NCBI GenBank assembly: GCA_964510495.1
Contig: CAZECR010000001.1
Location: forward strand, 22,924 to 86,923
DNA from: CAZECR01 sp964510495
GTDB taxonomy: Bacteria; Patescibacteriota; Patescibacteriia; Magasanikbacterales; GWA2-37-8
Length of the DNA: 64,000 nucleotides
Direction: 5' to 3'
The position numbers and the translations under genes are program-made. The notes under the pieces are model-generated. The model searched no databases. It was not told the origin of the DNA and worked only from the letters and a program-made list of their open reading frames with translations. Of the stretch, positions 49,266-57,649 are shown piece after piece (the stretch's first letter is position 1; each line of letters starts with the position of its first letter).

Positions 49266-50240
49266 TTAGGCCAAGGTGTTTAGAAAATCAGTAAGTTTTT
49301 TAGGAAGCGGGCATTCAAAGGTTTTTTGTTCTCCGCTAAGATCAGCAAACCCTAGTTTCGTGGCGTGCAAAAATAATCGTCCGAGTTCGTCGTCCCAGCG
49401 GCGCTTGCGTTTCTTTTGGAAATAGAGTGGGTCGCCAACGACAGGGTGATTATAGGCCAGCATGTGCGCGCGAATCTGGTGCATGCGACCGGTATGAATT
49501 TTGACCTTCAAAAGACCAAAGTTAACAAAACGTTTTTCAAGAAGGAATTCGGTTTTTGCTTCTTTGCCGACAGCGTTAACCTTGCCGCGCATAATTTCTG
49601 GATGTGCTGCCATGCGATCATTATTTTGTGAGCGAGAAAGTGGAAAATTAATTTCATCCCAATCCTTGGCTACTTTGCCATGAACCAATACTGAATATTC
49701 TTTTTCAATAGTGCGTTTTTTAAATTGATTTTTGAGGTGCTCAAACATTTCCTGAGTACGAGCGACAACGAGAAGTCCTGAGGCATCCTTATCAAGACGG
49801 TGAACAATACCGGGGCGTTTGGGGTCATCGCCCACTTTTTTAATTTCCGGATATTTTTTACTTAAAATTGAAGCAACTGAATTTTTTTCTTTGGCAAGTG
49901 TAACGTGCGTGAGAAGTCCGGTTGGTTTATTGATAACAATATAGTCTGGCGTTTCAGCGATTATTTCTAATGTAGGTTCAGCTTTTGAAGCCGCTTTCTT
50001 TTCAGCCGGTGTGGTAGTTGTTGGTGTTATAACGGGGGTACTGAAGGTAATTTTGGCTCCGGCCGATAGTGAATCGCCAGCCTTGCGGGGGAGTTTGCCA
50101 TTTACCTGAACACATTCTTCATCAATCATTTTTTGCGCTTGTGAGCGGCTAATACTAAGCTTTTCGGCCAAAAAAACATCCAGCCGACGAGCGGCTGTTT
50201 CAGGGGTGATGATAATTGTCTCAGGAGTTTTTTTGACCAT
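49266..50240 (-). CDS. RluA/RluD-family 23S rRNA pseudouridine synthase
   Basis: 324 residues from MVKKTPETI (22 codons of open frame further upstream contain the promoter). An N-terminal S4 domain (about 15-75, RLDVFLAEKLSISRSQAQKMIDE) precedes a low-complexity TTTTPAEKKAASK linker. The catalytic domain has GIVHRLDKDASGLLVVA with the catalytic Asp in HRLDKDxSG, and HTGRMHQIRAHM. It is likely an RluD-type enzyme, but the exact uridine target cannot be read from sequence. Operon with gmk. Promoter at 50258-50286. Confidence 0.93.
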   Translation of the reverse strand: MVKKTPETIIITPETAARRLDVFLAEKLSISRSQAQKMIDEECVQVNGKLPRKAGDSLSAGAKITFSTPVITPTTTTPAEKKAASKAEPTLEIIAETPDYIVINKPTGLLTHVTLAKEKNSVASILSKKYPEIKKVGDDPKRPGIVHRLDKDASGLLVVARTQEMFEHLKNQFKKRTIEKEYSVLVHGKVAKDWDEINFPLSRSQNNDRMAAHPEIMRGKVNAVGKEAKTEFLLEKRFVNFGLLKVKIHTGRMHQIRAHMLAYNHPVVGDPLYFQKKRKRRWDDELGRLFLHATKLGFADLSGEQKTFECPLPKKLTDFLNTLA

Positions 50241-50257
50241 ACAGGTTTGTTCGGTAA

Positions 50258-50286
50258 AGTATAGCTTATTGCAGCCAAAATTACAA
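50258..50286 (-). promoter_or_regulatory. Promoter of the pseudouridine synthase-gmk operon
   Basis: TTGTAA (complement 50281-50286), 17-bp spacer, TATACT (complement 50258-50263). Confidence 0.7.
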
Positions 50287-50427
50287 GTTTTAGTGTCTCT
50301 TGACACCGTAGTGTAAAGACTCGTTAAGCGTCTTAAAAAATGCTATACTAAAGCCAAGTTTATACGATTTTTTGTCTGAATTCATTTCGCTGTGATTCCA
50401 GGCAGCACAAGAAAGGGGGTGATTTCT

Positions 50428-50667
50428 GTGGGTAGCAAAAAAGCACTTCATATGATCACGTTTCTTTTACTTGTGATCGGTGGTTTAAACTGGTTATTAG
50501 TAGGTTTATTTAGTTGGGACGTCGGCATGCTCTTTGGTGGCATGGGCGCAACAATTTCACGCATTATTTACGTCTTAGTTGGTTTGTCCGCCATTTACGT
50601 TTTAGCAACACATAAAGGCGATTGCAAAATGTGTAGCAGTAGTATGGGAATGAAATCACCAATGTAG
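50428..50667 (+). CDS. DUF378 small membrane protein
   Basis: 79 residues from GTG at 50428, chosen because AAGGGGGTGAT lies about 7 bases upstream. Two membrane segments: HMITFLLLVIGGLNWLLVGLFSWDV (with the GGLNWLLVG signature of DUF378) and RIIYVLVGLSAIYVLATH. The tail has a CKMC pair. DUF378 proteins have unknown function. A TATACT box lies at about 50343 and a terminator follows. Confidence 0.85.
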   Translation: MGSKKALHMITFLLLVIGGLNWLLVGLFSWDVGMLFGGMGATISRIIYVLVGLSAIYVLATHKGDCKMCSSSMGMKSPM

Positions 50668-50686
50668 TTTGTAATTTTACAAAAAT

Positions 50687-50714
50687 AAAAATCCGCCATA
50701 GTGGCGGATTTTTT
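50687..50714. terminator. Terminator after the DUF378 gene
   Basis: AAAATCCGCC and GGCGGATTTT with a 5-base loop; usable from both sides. Confidence 0.85.
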
Positions 50715-50723
50715 ATTAGATGA

Positions 50724-51011
50724 TTATTTGAGCAGCGGCATAATTGGCCTGGTGCCGCCGGATGGTTTGACCGCCCCACCGAGTCCGCCTTTTTTGAGTG
50801 TTTGAGCAATGCTGCCAATGGCATGACTACCTGCGCTATCGCTGGCGCCGTGCATGCTGGTTGAGTCACCAACCTGGTAAATGTGTGACGATTCATGCAT
50901 CTGACTGATGCTCGTGAGGCCCTTGGGTGCAGCGGGTGTGCTCGGCCTGCCGAGGCTGCCGCCAATGCCTACGGTGCCGCTTGGACGAATTGGTGGGGGA
51001 GAGATTGCCAT
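50724..51011 (-). CDS. Small Gly/Ser/Pro-rich hypothetical protein
   Basis: 95 residues from MAISPPPIRPSGTVG; the frame continues upstream into the tRNA, so the start is set at 51011. Low-complexity and probably disordered (SSHIYQVGDSTSMHGASDSAGSHAIGS, then TLKKGGLGGAVKPSGG). No signal peptide or membrane segment. It lies 24 bases downstream of tRNA-Ile and is likely transcribed with it. GC is somewhat above its neighbours. No family recognised. Confidence 0.5.
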   Translation of the reverse strand: MAISPPPIRPSGTVGIGGSLGRPSTPAAPKGLTSISQMHESSHIYQVGDSTSMHGASDSAGSHAIGSIAQTLKKGGLGGAVKPSGGTRPIMPLLK

Positions 51012-51035
51012 ATACGCTAGATTATGGATAAAATG

Positions 51036-51108
51036 TGCGCCCAGATGGAATTGAACCATCGACATCCACCTTATAAGGGTGGCGCTCTAACCGCTGAGCT
51101 ATGGGCGC
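51036..51108 (-). tRNA. tRNA-Ile with anticodon UAU
   Basis: A full cloverleaf of 73 bases on the minus strand: acceptor GCGCCCA with TGGGCGC, D stem GCTC/GAGC, anticodon stem CCACC/GGTGG around the loop CTTATAA, T stem GATGG/CCATC with loop TTCAATT, discriminator A. The anticodon is TAT, reading AUA. CCA is not encoded. Most bacteria read AUA with a CAU tRNA carrying lysidine, so an encoded UAU is uncommon. Confidence 0.95.
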
Positions 51109-51120
51109 AAAAGTGGGGTT

Positions 51121-51148
51121 AGTATACCAGGTACTTAATCTTTTTCAA
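51121..51148 (-). promoter_or_regulatory. Promoter of tRNA-Ile
   Basis: TTGAAA (complement 51143-51148), 16-bp spacer, TATACT (complement 51121-51126). Confidence 0.7.
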
Positions 51149-51201
51149 GCGGCGGAGTAGGTTGCCAGGCTGAGCCAAAATTGATACTATATGGGGTATA
51201 T

Positions 51202-51717
51202 ATGAGCCTTAATACTCGTCTTTTTTTCAAGATTAACTCATTACTGGGCCGTAGCAAGGTGCTCGATTTTTTTGGTAAAGTTGGCGCTGAATATATGATT
51301 ATAGCTATGGGTGGTTATTTTGCAGCTTCTCTTTTCATCTACGATTGGCCTGATTTTATGACCTCAGGGGGAAAATTACTCTTTGTAGGGTGTGCCTGGT
51401 CGCTTGGTTGGCTCATTAATGTACTGATCGGAAAAATTGTTCGTGAGCCGAGACCGCATATTACCCACCCAGAGAGCAAACTTTTATTTTCCCCGCTCAT
51501 GAGTTGGAAATCGTTTCCCTCTGACCACAGTATGTCTGCGTGGCTACTTGTTTTTAGTGCGATTTCATTTCAGCTGCCCTTTATTTGGCTGCTTGTCGTT
51601 GGGGCGTTATGGGTTTCGTGGGGCCGGGTATTTGTCGGTGTCCACTATCCTTTAGATATTATCGGCGGGGCAACGGTAGCGGGAGTGGTGTCGACTCTTT
51701 TTTATATTTTAGCGTAA
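51202..51717 (+). CDS. PAP2-family membrane phosphatase
   Basis: 171 residues, about five membrane segments. All three catalytic motifs of the PAP2 superfamily are present: KIVREPRP (KxxxxxxRP), PSDHS (PSGH variant) and SWGRVFVGVHYPLDIIGG (SRxxxxxHxxxD). Such enzymes can recycle undecaprenyl diphosphate or remove phosphate from lipids; substrate unknown. A GATACT box 13 bases before the ATG suggests a leaderless mRNA. First of a run of five or six plus-strand genes. Confidence 0.93.
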   Translation: MSLNTRLFFKINSLLGRSKVLDFFGKVGAEYMIIAMGGYFAASLFIYDWPDFMTSGGKLLFVGCAWSLGWLINVLIGKIVREPRPHITHPESKLLFSPLMSWKSFPSDHSMSAWLLVFSAISFQLPFIWLLVVGALWVSWGRVFVGVHYPLDIIGGATVAGVVSTLFYILA

Positions 51718-51728
51718 TTAATCTGCAT

Positions 51729-52274
51729 ATGTCTGAATCCTGGAAGATGCTTGAAAAAAAAGTTATTTTTGATCACCCGCGGAAGAAAATAGAAAACTGG
51801 AAGATGCTCAATCATCATTCTAAAGAATTGGATTTTGTTATTCAGGTTGAAAATGATGTTGTGGTTGTTGTCGGCGTAACGTCTGATGAAAAGTTTTTAA
51901 TTATTCGTCAGTATTACGTGAATCTTCAAAAAACAGTTGCTTCATTTGTTGCTGGTATAGTTGATGAAGGTTATAAACCGGAAGAAGCAGCTGCCAAAGA
52001 GCTTGAAGAAGAAGCCGGGTGCAGCGCAGCTAAGTTTGTTCATCTCGGCGGTGTTGCCAAGGGTAAGTATGCTACAGGCACCGTTCATTATTTTTTGGCG
52101 CTTGATATAACGCTGCCTGGAGAGCAGGCGCTTGAAGATGCTGAAGATATCACGGTCGAGCTCGTCTCGCGCGTTGTCTTTGAAGACATGCTTCGAAGCA
52201 ATGAGCTTGTGGAAGGTTGGGTTCAACTTGCGGGGTACAAGGCGCTTGAATTTTTGGACCATCCCCAGGTATAA
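51729..52274 (+). CDS. Nudix hydrolase (ADP-ribose pyrophosphatase-like)
   Basis: 181 residues. The Nudix box reads GIVDEGYKPEEAAAKELEEEAG. Compared with Gx5Ex7REUxEExGU, the first Glu is Tyr and the Arg is Lys, but the metal-binding E-x2-EE is intact. Layout (VIFDHPRKKIENWKML, VVGVTSDEKFLIIRQYYV) resembles ADP-ribose pyrophosphatases. The start at 51729 follows the PAP2 stop by 11 bases; the longer open frame overlaps PAP2. Confidence 0.9.
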   Translation: MSESWKMLEKKVIFDHPRKKIENWKMLNHHSKELDFVIQVENDVVVVVGVTSDEKFLIIRQYYVNLQKTVASFVAGIVDEGYKPEEAAAKELEEEAGCSAAKFVHLGGVAKGKYATGTVHYFLALDITLPGEQALEDAEDITVELVSRVVFEDMLRSNELVEGWVQLAGYKALEFLDHPQV

Positions 52275-52299
52275 GATTTGTTATTTACTGTTTATCTGT

Positions 52300-53385
52300 A
52301 TGAATATTGTTATTTTGGCTGGAGGACAAGGAACAAGGTTATGGCCGCTTGGGCGTAAAAATAATCCGAAACAATTTTTTCCGATGATCAGTAAAAAACC
52401 GTTGGTCAAAGAAACGTATGATCGATTTCTGAAGCGCTTCGGTAAAAAGAAAATCTTTTTTTCAGTTACTCAAGAATTATTACCTTATTTAAAAAAACTT
52501 TTCCCGGGCGTTCCTACAAGTCAATTTATTACCGAGCCAAGCCGTCGTGATACTGGTCCGGCAATGGGGTATGTGGCGGCAAATCTTTTCTTATCGCATC
52601 CTGATGAGCCGATGGTTTTTGTGCCAGCTGATCATTTTATTGCCGATCAGCAGAAATTTTTAGATTGTTTAGAAGCAGCTGAAAACTTGGTGAAAAAAAC
52701 GGGTAAGCTATTAGATATTGGAATTACTGCCACGTTTCCGAGTACCGTGCTTGGGTATACTAAAATTGGAAAACTTCTTGAAAAACAAGGTGGTATAGAA
52801 ATTTTTCGTTTTGAAGGGCATACAGAAAAGCCTGATTTAAAACGAGCCACAAAATACGTAACCAGTGGTCAATACTTGTGGCATGGTAACTATTACATGT
52901 GGACACCGCGTTCCTTCCTAGCTGCTTTTGAACGGTATCAGCCGAAGATGTCACTTGTCCTTGAAAGTATTGTTTCGGCACTCGCAAATAAACAGCTCAA
53001 AAATATTCCAATGCTCTACGATCAGCTTGATAAAATTGCTTTCGATTATGCGGTAACGGAAAAAATTGCTAAAAAAGATGTGTTGATCGTTAAAGGTGAA
53101 TTTGGTTGGAGTGATATTGGCGCCTGGGATGTTCTTCACGAACAGCTTCGTGAACCAGAAGGGGACGCAAAGGGCAATGTCGTCAAAGGTAACGTGGTTC
53201 ATATTGATACAACCAATTGTTTGATTTATGGGGAAGAAAAACATATTGTAGCGGCTGTTGGTCTTGATAATATTATCATTGTTGATACGCCTGATGCATT
53301 ACTCGTCTGTCCCAAAAATCGTGCTCAAGATGTAAAAAAATTATTACCAGAAATTGAAAAGCGAGGTTTAAAGAAATATTTATAA
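52300..53385 (+). CDS. manC: Mannose-1-phosphate guanylyltransferase
   Basis: 361 residues, the transferase domain only, without the C-terminal isomerase domain of the bifunctional enzyme. Makes GDP-mannose. The N-terminus VILAGGQGTRLWPLGRKNNPKQF is the nucleotidyltransferase signature; TEPSRRDTGPAMG and FVPADHFI are the GTP and metal regions; GEFGWSDIGAWDVL is a typical ManC motif. It would feed the glycosyltransferases at 11.9-14.5 kb. Confidence 0.93.
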   Translation: MNIVILAGGQGTRLWPLGRKNNPKQFFPMISKKPLVKETYDRFLKRFGKKKIFFSVTQELLPYLKKLFPGVPTSQFITEPSRRDTGPAMGYVAANLFLSHPDEPMVFVPADHFIADQQKFLDCLEAAENLVKKTGKLLDIGITATFPSTVLGYTKIGKLLEKQGGIEIFRFEGHTEKPDLKRATKYVTSGQYLWHGNYYMWTPRSFLAAFERYQPKMSLVLESIVSALANKQLKNIPMLYDQLDKIAFDYAVTEKIAKKDVLIVKGEFGWSDIGAWDVLHEQLREPEGDAKGNVVKGNVVHIDTTNCLIYGEEKHIVAAVGLDNIIIVDTPDALLVCPKNRAQDVKKLLPEIEKRGLKKYL

Positions 53386-53388
53386 ACT

Positions 53389-54273
53389 ATGTCTTTTAAT
53401 ACTAAAGCGATCATTTTTTCTTTAGTCGTTTTCGTTGCTGTCCCTCTCGTAGGTTGGCACTACTATCGCAAATTGCATCCTGCGTACATGCCTCAGCCAA
53501 TTCCACCACGCCCCGAAGTTACGATCACACTATTGCCGGGTTGGAATTTGCGTCAGATTGGTGATTATTTAGTGCAAATGCAACTCGCTAGTTCCACCGA
53601 AGATTTGTATGCTTTGGTCGGTGAACCAGCAGTTATTCGTTCGCTTCGTGCTGGCCCGCCGCCGAACCTGGTACCGGCGCTTGCTGAACTCAGTCGTAAA
53701 CCCGGTACTATTTCGTATGAAGGATATCTTGCGCCTGAAACCTATCGGGTCTTTAAAGATGCAAGCCTCGAAAGCATTGTTATTAAATTGATGGATCAAC
53801 GAGAGCAGGAGCTTGTTGATCTTAAAATTTCAGAACTCGATATTAACCAGCATGTTTTTGGTGGTAAAAAAGGAATACCAGATCTGACAGTTCATGACGT
53901 TGTGACTATGGCGAGCATCTTAGAACGTGAGGCACGTACCCCAGAAGATAAAAAATTAGTCGCGGATATTATGTGGCGCCGCGCCGCTGCTGGAGCAGCG
54001 CTCCAAATTGATTCGAGCGTTCATTATGTGGTTGATCGTTTCGGTGATGTTTTTACTACCGACAAAGAACGTGATGTCGATTCACTCTGGAATACCTATA
54101 AATACCCCGGGCTTCCACCAGGTCCGATTTCTAACCCGAGTGTAGTGTCTATTAAGGCGGCGCTTGACCCTACACCGAACGAGTATTGGTATTTTTTAAG
54201 TGGAACGGATGGCACGATGCACTATGCTAAAACATTAGAAGAACATAATCAGAATCGCGCTCGGTATCTCTAA
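53389..54273 (+). CDS. mltG: Endolytic peptidoglycan transglycosylase MltG
   Basis: 294 residues. One N-terminal membrane segment (about 5-25). A LysM-like part has VTITLLPGWNLRQIGDYLVQ. The YceG/MltG domain follows: FEGYLAPETYR-like (ISYEGYLAPETYRVF), VVTMASILEREA with the catalytic Glu, IDSSVHYV, and WNTYKYPGLPPGPISNPS. It cuts nascent glycan strands and so works with RodA-type synthases. It starts 3 bases after manC. Confidence 0.95.
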   Translation: MSFNTKAIIFSLVVFVAVPLVGWHYYRKLHPAYMPQPIPPRPEVTITLLPGWNLRQIGDYLVQMQLASSTEDLYALVGEPAVIRSLRAGPPPNLVPALAELSRKPGTISYEGYLAPETYRVFKDASLESIVIKLMDQREQELVDLKISELDINQHVFGGKKGIPDLTVHDVVTMASILEREARTPEDKKLVADIMWRRAAAGAALQIDSSVHYVVDRFGDVFTTDKERDVDSLWNTYKYPGLPPGPISNPSVVSIKAALDPTPNEYWYFLSGTDGTMHYAKTLEEHNQNRARYL

Positions 54274-54290
54274 ATCATTAGTGATTTCAT

Positions 54291-55976
54291 ATGGAACGTT
54301 TTAAGCCAAGAGCTGCGACTCCGGAGTTAACTCAAGAAGTAATTCGTGAAAAAGAAACTGCTTTAAAAGAGCGAAAAGCTTATGAGTCGGCCGAACAAAG
54401 CAATCGAGAAGGAATAGTGTATTTGTACTTAGAGCGGTTTTTAGTAAGTTCCCTTAAGGAGATACCACTGGGTGCTGCGGTCGCAAAGGAGGAGTTTGAG
54501 CGCGTGGTTGAAAAATTGCAAAAACAATTCGAGAATGTAGTCTTGAGTGTTGTAGGGAAAAAAGCGCTTGATCCAAGCGTGCTCAACTGGTACCGCCAAA
54601 TTATTTTTGAGTATACTGCAGAAAAACAAAAATCAGTTGTTGATGAAGAGCGGTTGAATGAATTGAGTATGGCTGTTTGCGGTGATGCATCGCCGACTTC
54701 CCAAGGACGGACGCTCTTTTTTAAGCGGTTCAACCGCTTTCCGGTTGGGAAAATTGAGGTGGTACACAGCGAAGCTTACTGCGTTGTAACCTGTTTTGCT
54801 GCCGAAGATTATAACGCGATCGCGCCCGCCGTTGACGAAACGAGCAGTGACGGATCTTTTCATCGGTCTTTTCATTTACTTCTTGAACCTGATTTTCAAC
54901 CCACTGTTTTACTGGTTAATGGTGCTCAAGACTCCGTTGCTCCCGCTGAAAGAATAGTTACCCATGAGCGGCAGCATTTCATTAATACAATTTTGCAATG
55001 CGAAAATGGTATTAAGGACGAAATTCTGGCGTATATACGTGATGCTAGCTCGAGTGATGAGCTGCTCGAGTCGCTTAGTAGCCCTCTCTATGATTATCTT
55101 TTTTCTGATTTTACCGAAGAGGAAGCGCAAAAAAAAGATCAAGCTATCGATGCCTGCGCAGCAGCTCTGGACGCAATAGATCGAGAAGTGAGTTGGGCGC
55201 TTGAGGACTATGTTCCCCCTTCTGTTAAATCACAAGTTCGAGCAGTACTTGTTGGGCAAGTAGCTGATTTTCCTTTAGAAAAGATCCCGGAAAAACTTCG
55301 GCAAGTAGCCGATTTTTATAAGAAGCGTAATCGAGATATTCACAATTATATCGATTTTCTTGATGTGCCGCCTGTACTAGTGCTGTATATGGTGCAAAAT
55401 ATTAGGCTCCCTGCGGCGAGTGAGAAAGTGGTTAGAGAATATGAAGCAAGTTATGATCAGTGGTGTAACGCAAAAAACAAAGTGATTAGTGAACATTTTT
55501 TTGATCCAAAACCGCTCGAAGTGCTTTTAAAAAAGCTTGATCCGTTAGCGGAGCGCTATAAAGCTGCTTACGAAGCTCTTTTTCATGATGAAGTCGGTGT
55601 TCCATTTGTTGTGGTAAACTCTCAAAAGGTGTCCTCGTCTGGTGTTTTAGAATCACAAAAACAGCCTATCCTTCAAGTCAGACGTGGGGCAGACGCGCTC
55701 GCCGCTGCTTTTGCCAAGTTTACGGGGGATGAACTCATCAAAATCTTCGAAGACCATCGCATGCGTGCACAGTCGAGCAATCAATTGCTTGAAACAATTG
55801 AGAGAATCTTAAATCAACAAAAAGTTCCGGTAACTAAATTAGAAGTATACTCTTCTCAGAATGAAAAAGAATTTAGTATTTCTATCTACTACGCTATTAC
55901 AGACTCGAAAGAAAATTTCAATATTGATTATAGTCTGCGTATTCCGAGAAAGTCTTCAGATTCTTACTATCCTTAA
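54291..55976 (+). CDS. Large soluble protein with HExxH motif, putative metallopeptidase
   Basis: 561 residues, no signal peptide or membrane segment. H225-E-R-Q-H229 in RIVTHERQHFINTIL is an HExxH zinc motif, and DEILAYIRD (Glu244) 15 residues later could supply the third ligand. The flanks are long helical regions (EKETALKERKAYESAEQ at the start; ERYKAAYEALFHDEV later). It lies between mltG and queA, 17 bases after mltG. The substrate is unknown; an HExxH motif alone does not prove activity. Confidence 0.65.
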   Translation: MERFKPRAATPELTQEVIREKETALKERKAYESAEQSNREGIVYLYLERFLVSSLKEIPLGAAVAKEEFERVVEKLQKQFENVVLSVVGKKALDPSVLNWYRQIIFEYTAEKQKSVVDEERLNELSMAVCGDASPTSQGRTLFFKRFNRFPVGKIEVVHSEAYCVVTCFAAEDYNAIAPAVDETSSDGSFHRSFHLLLEPDFQPTVLLVNGAQDSVAPAERIVTHERQHFINTILQCENGIKDEILAYIRDASSSDELLESLSSPLYDYLFSDFTEEEAQKKDQAIDACAAALDAIDREVSWALEDYVPPSVKSQVRAVLVGQVADFPLEKIPEKLRQVADFYKKRNRDIHNYIDFLDVPPVLVLYMVQNIRLPAASEKVVREYEASYDQWCNAKNKVISEHFFDPKPLEVLLKKLDPLAERYKAAYEALFHDEVGVPFVVVNSQKVSSSGVLESQKQPILQVRRGADALAAAFAKFTGDELIKIFEDHRMRAQSSNQLLETIERILNQQKVPVTKLEVYSSQNEKEFSISIYYAITDSKENFNIDYSLRIPRKSSDSYYP

Positions 55977-55983
55977 TTAATCT

Positions 55984-57102
55984 ATGTTAACGACAGACTT
56001 TGATTTTGAATTGCCTGAGGAACGGATTGCTCAAACGCCAATTGAACCACGCGATCATTCCCGTTTGATGGTGATCGACAAAAAATCGCGCGAAGTTCAC
56101 CATAAACATTTTTATGATATTCTTGACGATCTCAAAGCGGGTGATCTTTTAGTTTGGAATAATTCCAAAGTTTTTAAAGCGCGACTACGCGGGCGGATTA
56201 TGCTTGACGAACTGACGGATGGTCTCAAAAAAACAACCGGCAACGACAATTCTCCGTATTCAGATGTTATTTTAAATGTTCCGGAAGTTGAAGTCTTTTT
56301 GGTGCGACCTATGGAGAATCCAGGTGTTTGGAAGGTGCTCGCAAAACCAGGCAAAAAATTGCGTCTGGGTATGAAAGTTGTATTTGCCGAAGACTTTGTG
56401 GCCGAAATTATGTGTAAAGAAAAAGACGGCACTATTTTGGTTCAATTTAATGAGGATGACTTGAGCGTGCGTGCTAAAGCGAATAAATATGGTGAAGTCC
56501 CGCTGCCACCGTATATTTCTAATGAAAAAGCCCAGAGTGCGACCGCCTCGATCGACGCTCGGTATCAAACAGTGTATGCCAAAGAAGAAGGGTCAGTTGC
56601 CGCGCCGACGGCCGGTTTTCATTTTACTCCTGAACTTATTGAAAAGTTAAAAGCAAAAGGCGTACACTTCGCCGAAGTGACACTCCACGTTGGACTGGGT
56701 ACATTTCTTCCGGTGAAAACAGATAGTATCGAAGAACACCAGATGCACAGTGAATGGGTAGAGGTAACAAGTAAAAACGCTGATCTAATTAACGCGGCTA
56801 AGGCCGAGGGCAGGCGAGTGGTTGCAGTTGGCACCACCACAGTCCGCACACTTGAAGGTGTTGCGCAAACATGTGGTGAACTCAAAGCATTTTGCGGGGA
56901 CATTAACATTTTTATCAGTCCCGGTTTCACATTCAAAGTAGTGGACGCTATGATTACCAATTTTCATCTTCCCAAGTCGACACTTCTCATGTTGGTAAGT
57001 GCTTTTGTAGGGGATAGGGAATTTACACTTGAGTGCTATAAAAAAGCAGTTGAAGCAAAGTATCGATTTTATAGTTTTGGAGATGCGATGTTTATCTCGT
57101 AA
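55984..57102 (+). CDS. queA: S-adenosylmethionine:tRNA ribosyltransferase-isomerase
   Basis: 372 residues. Makes epoxyqueuosine in tRNA. Typical parts: FDFELPEERIAQTPIEPRDHSRLMVID at the start, VWNNSKVFKARLRG, the GSVAAPTAGFHFTPELIEKL core, HVGLGTFLPVK and TNFHLPKSTLLMLVSAF. Starts 7 bases after the HExxH gene and ends the run of plus-strand genes with a terminator. Confidence 0.96.
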   Translation: MLTTDFDFELPEERIAQTPIEPRDHSRLMVIDKKSREVHHKHFYDILDDLKAGDLLVWNNSKVFKARLRGRIMLDELTDGLKKTTGNDNSPYSDVILNVPEVEVFLVRPMENPGVWKVLAKPGKKLRLGMKVVFAEDFVAEIMCKEKDGTILVQFNEDDLSVRAKANKYGEVPLPPYISNEKAQSATASIDARYQTVYAKEEGSVAAPTAGFHFTPELIEKLKAKGVHFAEVTLHVGLGTFLPVKTDSIEEHQMHSEWVEVTSKNADLINAAKAEGRRVVAVGTTTVRTLEGVAQTCGELKAFCGDINIFISPGFTFKVVDAMITNFHLPKSTLLMLVSAFVGDREFTLECYKKAVEAKYRFYSFGDAMFIS

Positions 57103-57108
57103 GAAAAA

Positions 57109-57141
57109 TAAAAAATCCGAGGTCTATACCTCGGATTTTTT
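57109..57141. terminator. Terminator between queA and rplK
   Basis: AAAAAATCCGAGG and CCTCGGATTTTTT, 13 base pairs, 6-base loop. Confidence 0.9.
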
Positions 57142-57150
57142 ATTTATTTT

Positions 57151-57576
57151 TTAACCTTCAACTTTCACACCCATCTGCTTAGCTGTTCCTTCAACCATGC
57201 TCATGGCTGCTTCGACAGTGTGGGCATTGAGGTCGGGCATTTTCTTTTCAGCAATTTCGCGAACCTGAGCGCGAGTGATCTTGCCGACTTTTTCTTGGAG
57301 TGGTTTGCCGGAACCTTTTTTGATACCAGCGGCTTTTTTGATCATTTCAGCAACTGGGGCAGTCTTCATGATGAAGCTGTAGGTGCGATCAGCGTAGACC
57401 GAGATGATAACCGGTACGACTTCACCTTTTTTGTCTTGGGTCTTGTCGTTGAATTCTTTACAGAAACCGGCGATGTTAAGACCGTGCTGACCGAGAGCCG
57501 GACCGACTGGTGGAGCTGGGTTTGCAGCGCCGCCAACAATTTGGAGTTTGATTTGCGTAAGGACTTTTTTTGCCAT
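57151..57576 (-). CDS. rplK: Ribosomal protein uL11
   Basis: 141 residues, normal. IKLQIVGGAANPAPPVGPALGQHGLNIAGFCKEFN is the conserved N-terminal part with the proline-rich hinge, and the rRNA-binding C-terminal half has KKAAGIKKGSGKP and DLNAHTVEAAMSMVEGTAKQMGV. Third gene of secE-nusG-rplK. In most bacteria rplA (uL1) follows directly; here queA converges instead, so rplA is elsewhere or absent. Confidence 0.97.
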   Translation of the reverse strand: MAKKVLTQIKLQIVGGAANPAPPVGPALGQHGLNIAGFCKEFNDKTQDKKGEVVPVIISVYADRTYSFIMKTAPVAEMIKKAAGIKKGSGKPLQEKVGKITRAQVREIAEKKMPDLNAHTVEAAMSMVEGTAKQMGVKVEG

Positions 57577-57649
57577 AACGGAAATTAATTTTTTAAATTA
57601 GTAGCTAGTCTGAGAAGCCCCCGTTTGCACGGAGCAGCCTAGTTTATAC
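57577..57649 (-). other. nusG-rplK spacer
   Basis: 73 bases with a GC-rich middle (CCGTTTGCACGG with short self-complement). No promoter or terminator is clear. It may hold a processing or ribosomal-protein leader structure, but no known leader was recognised. Confidence 0.3.
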
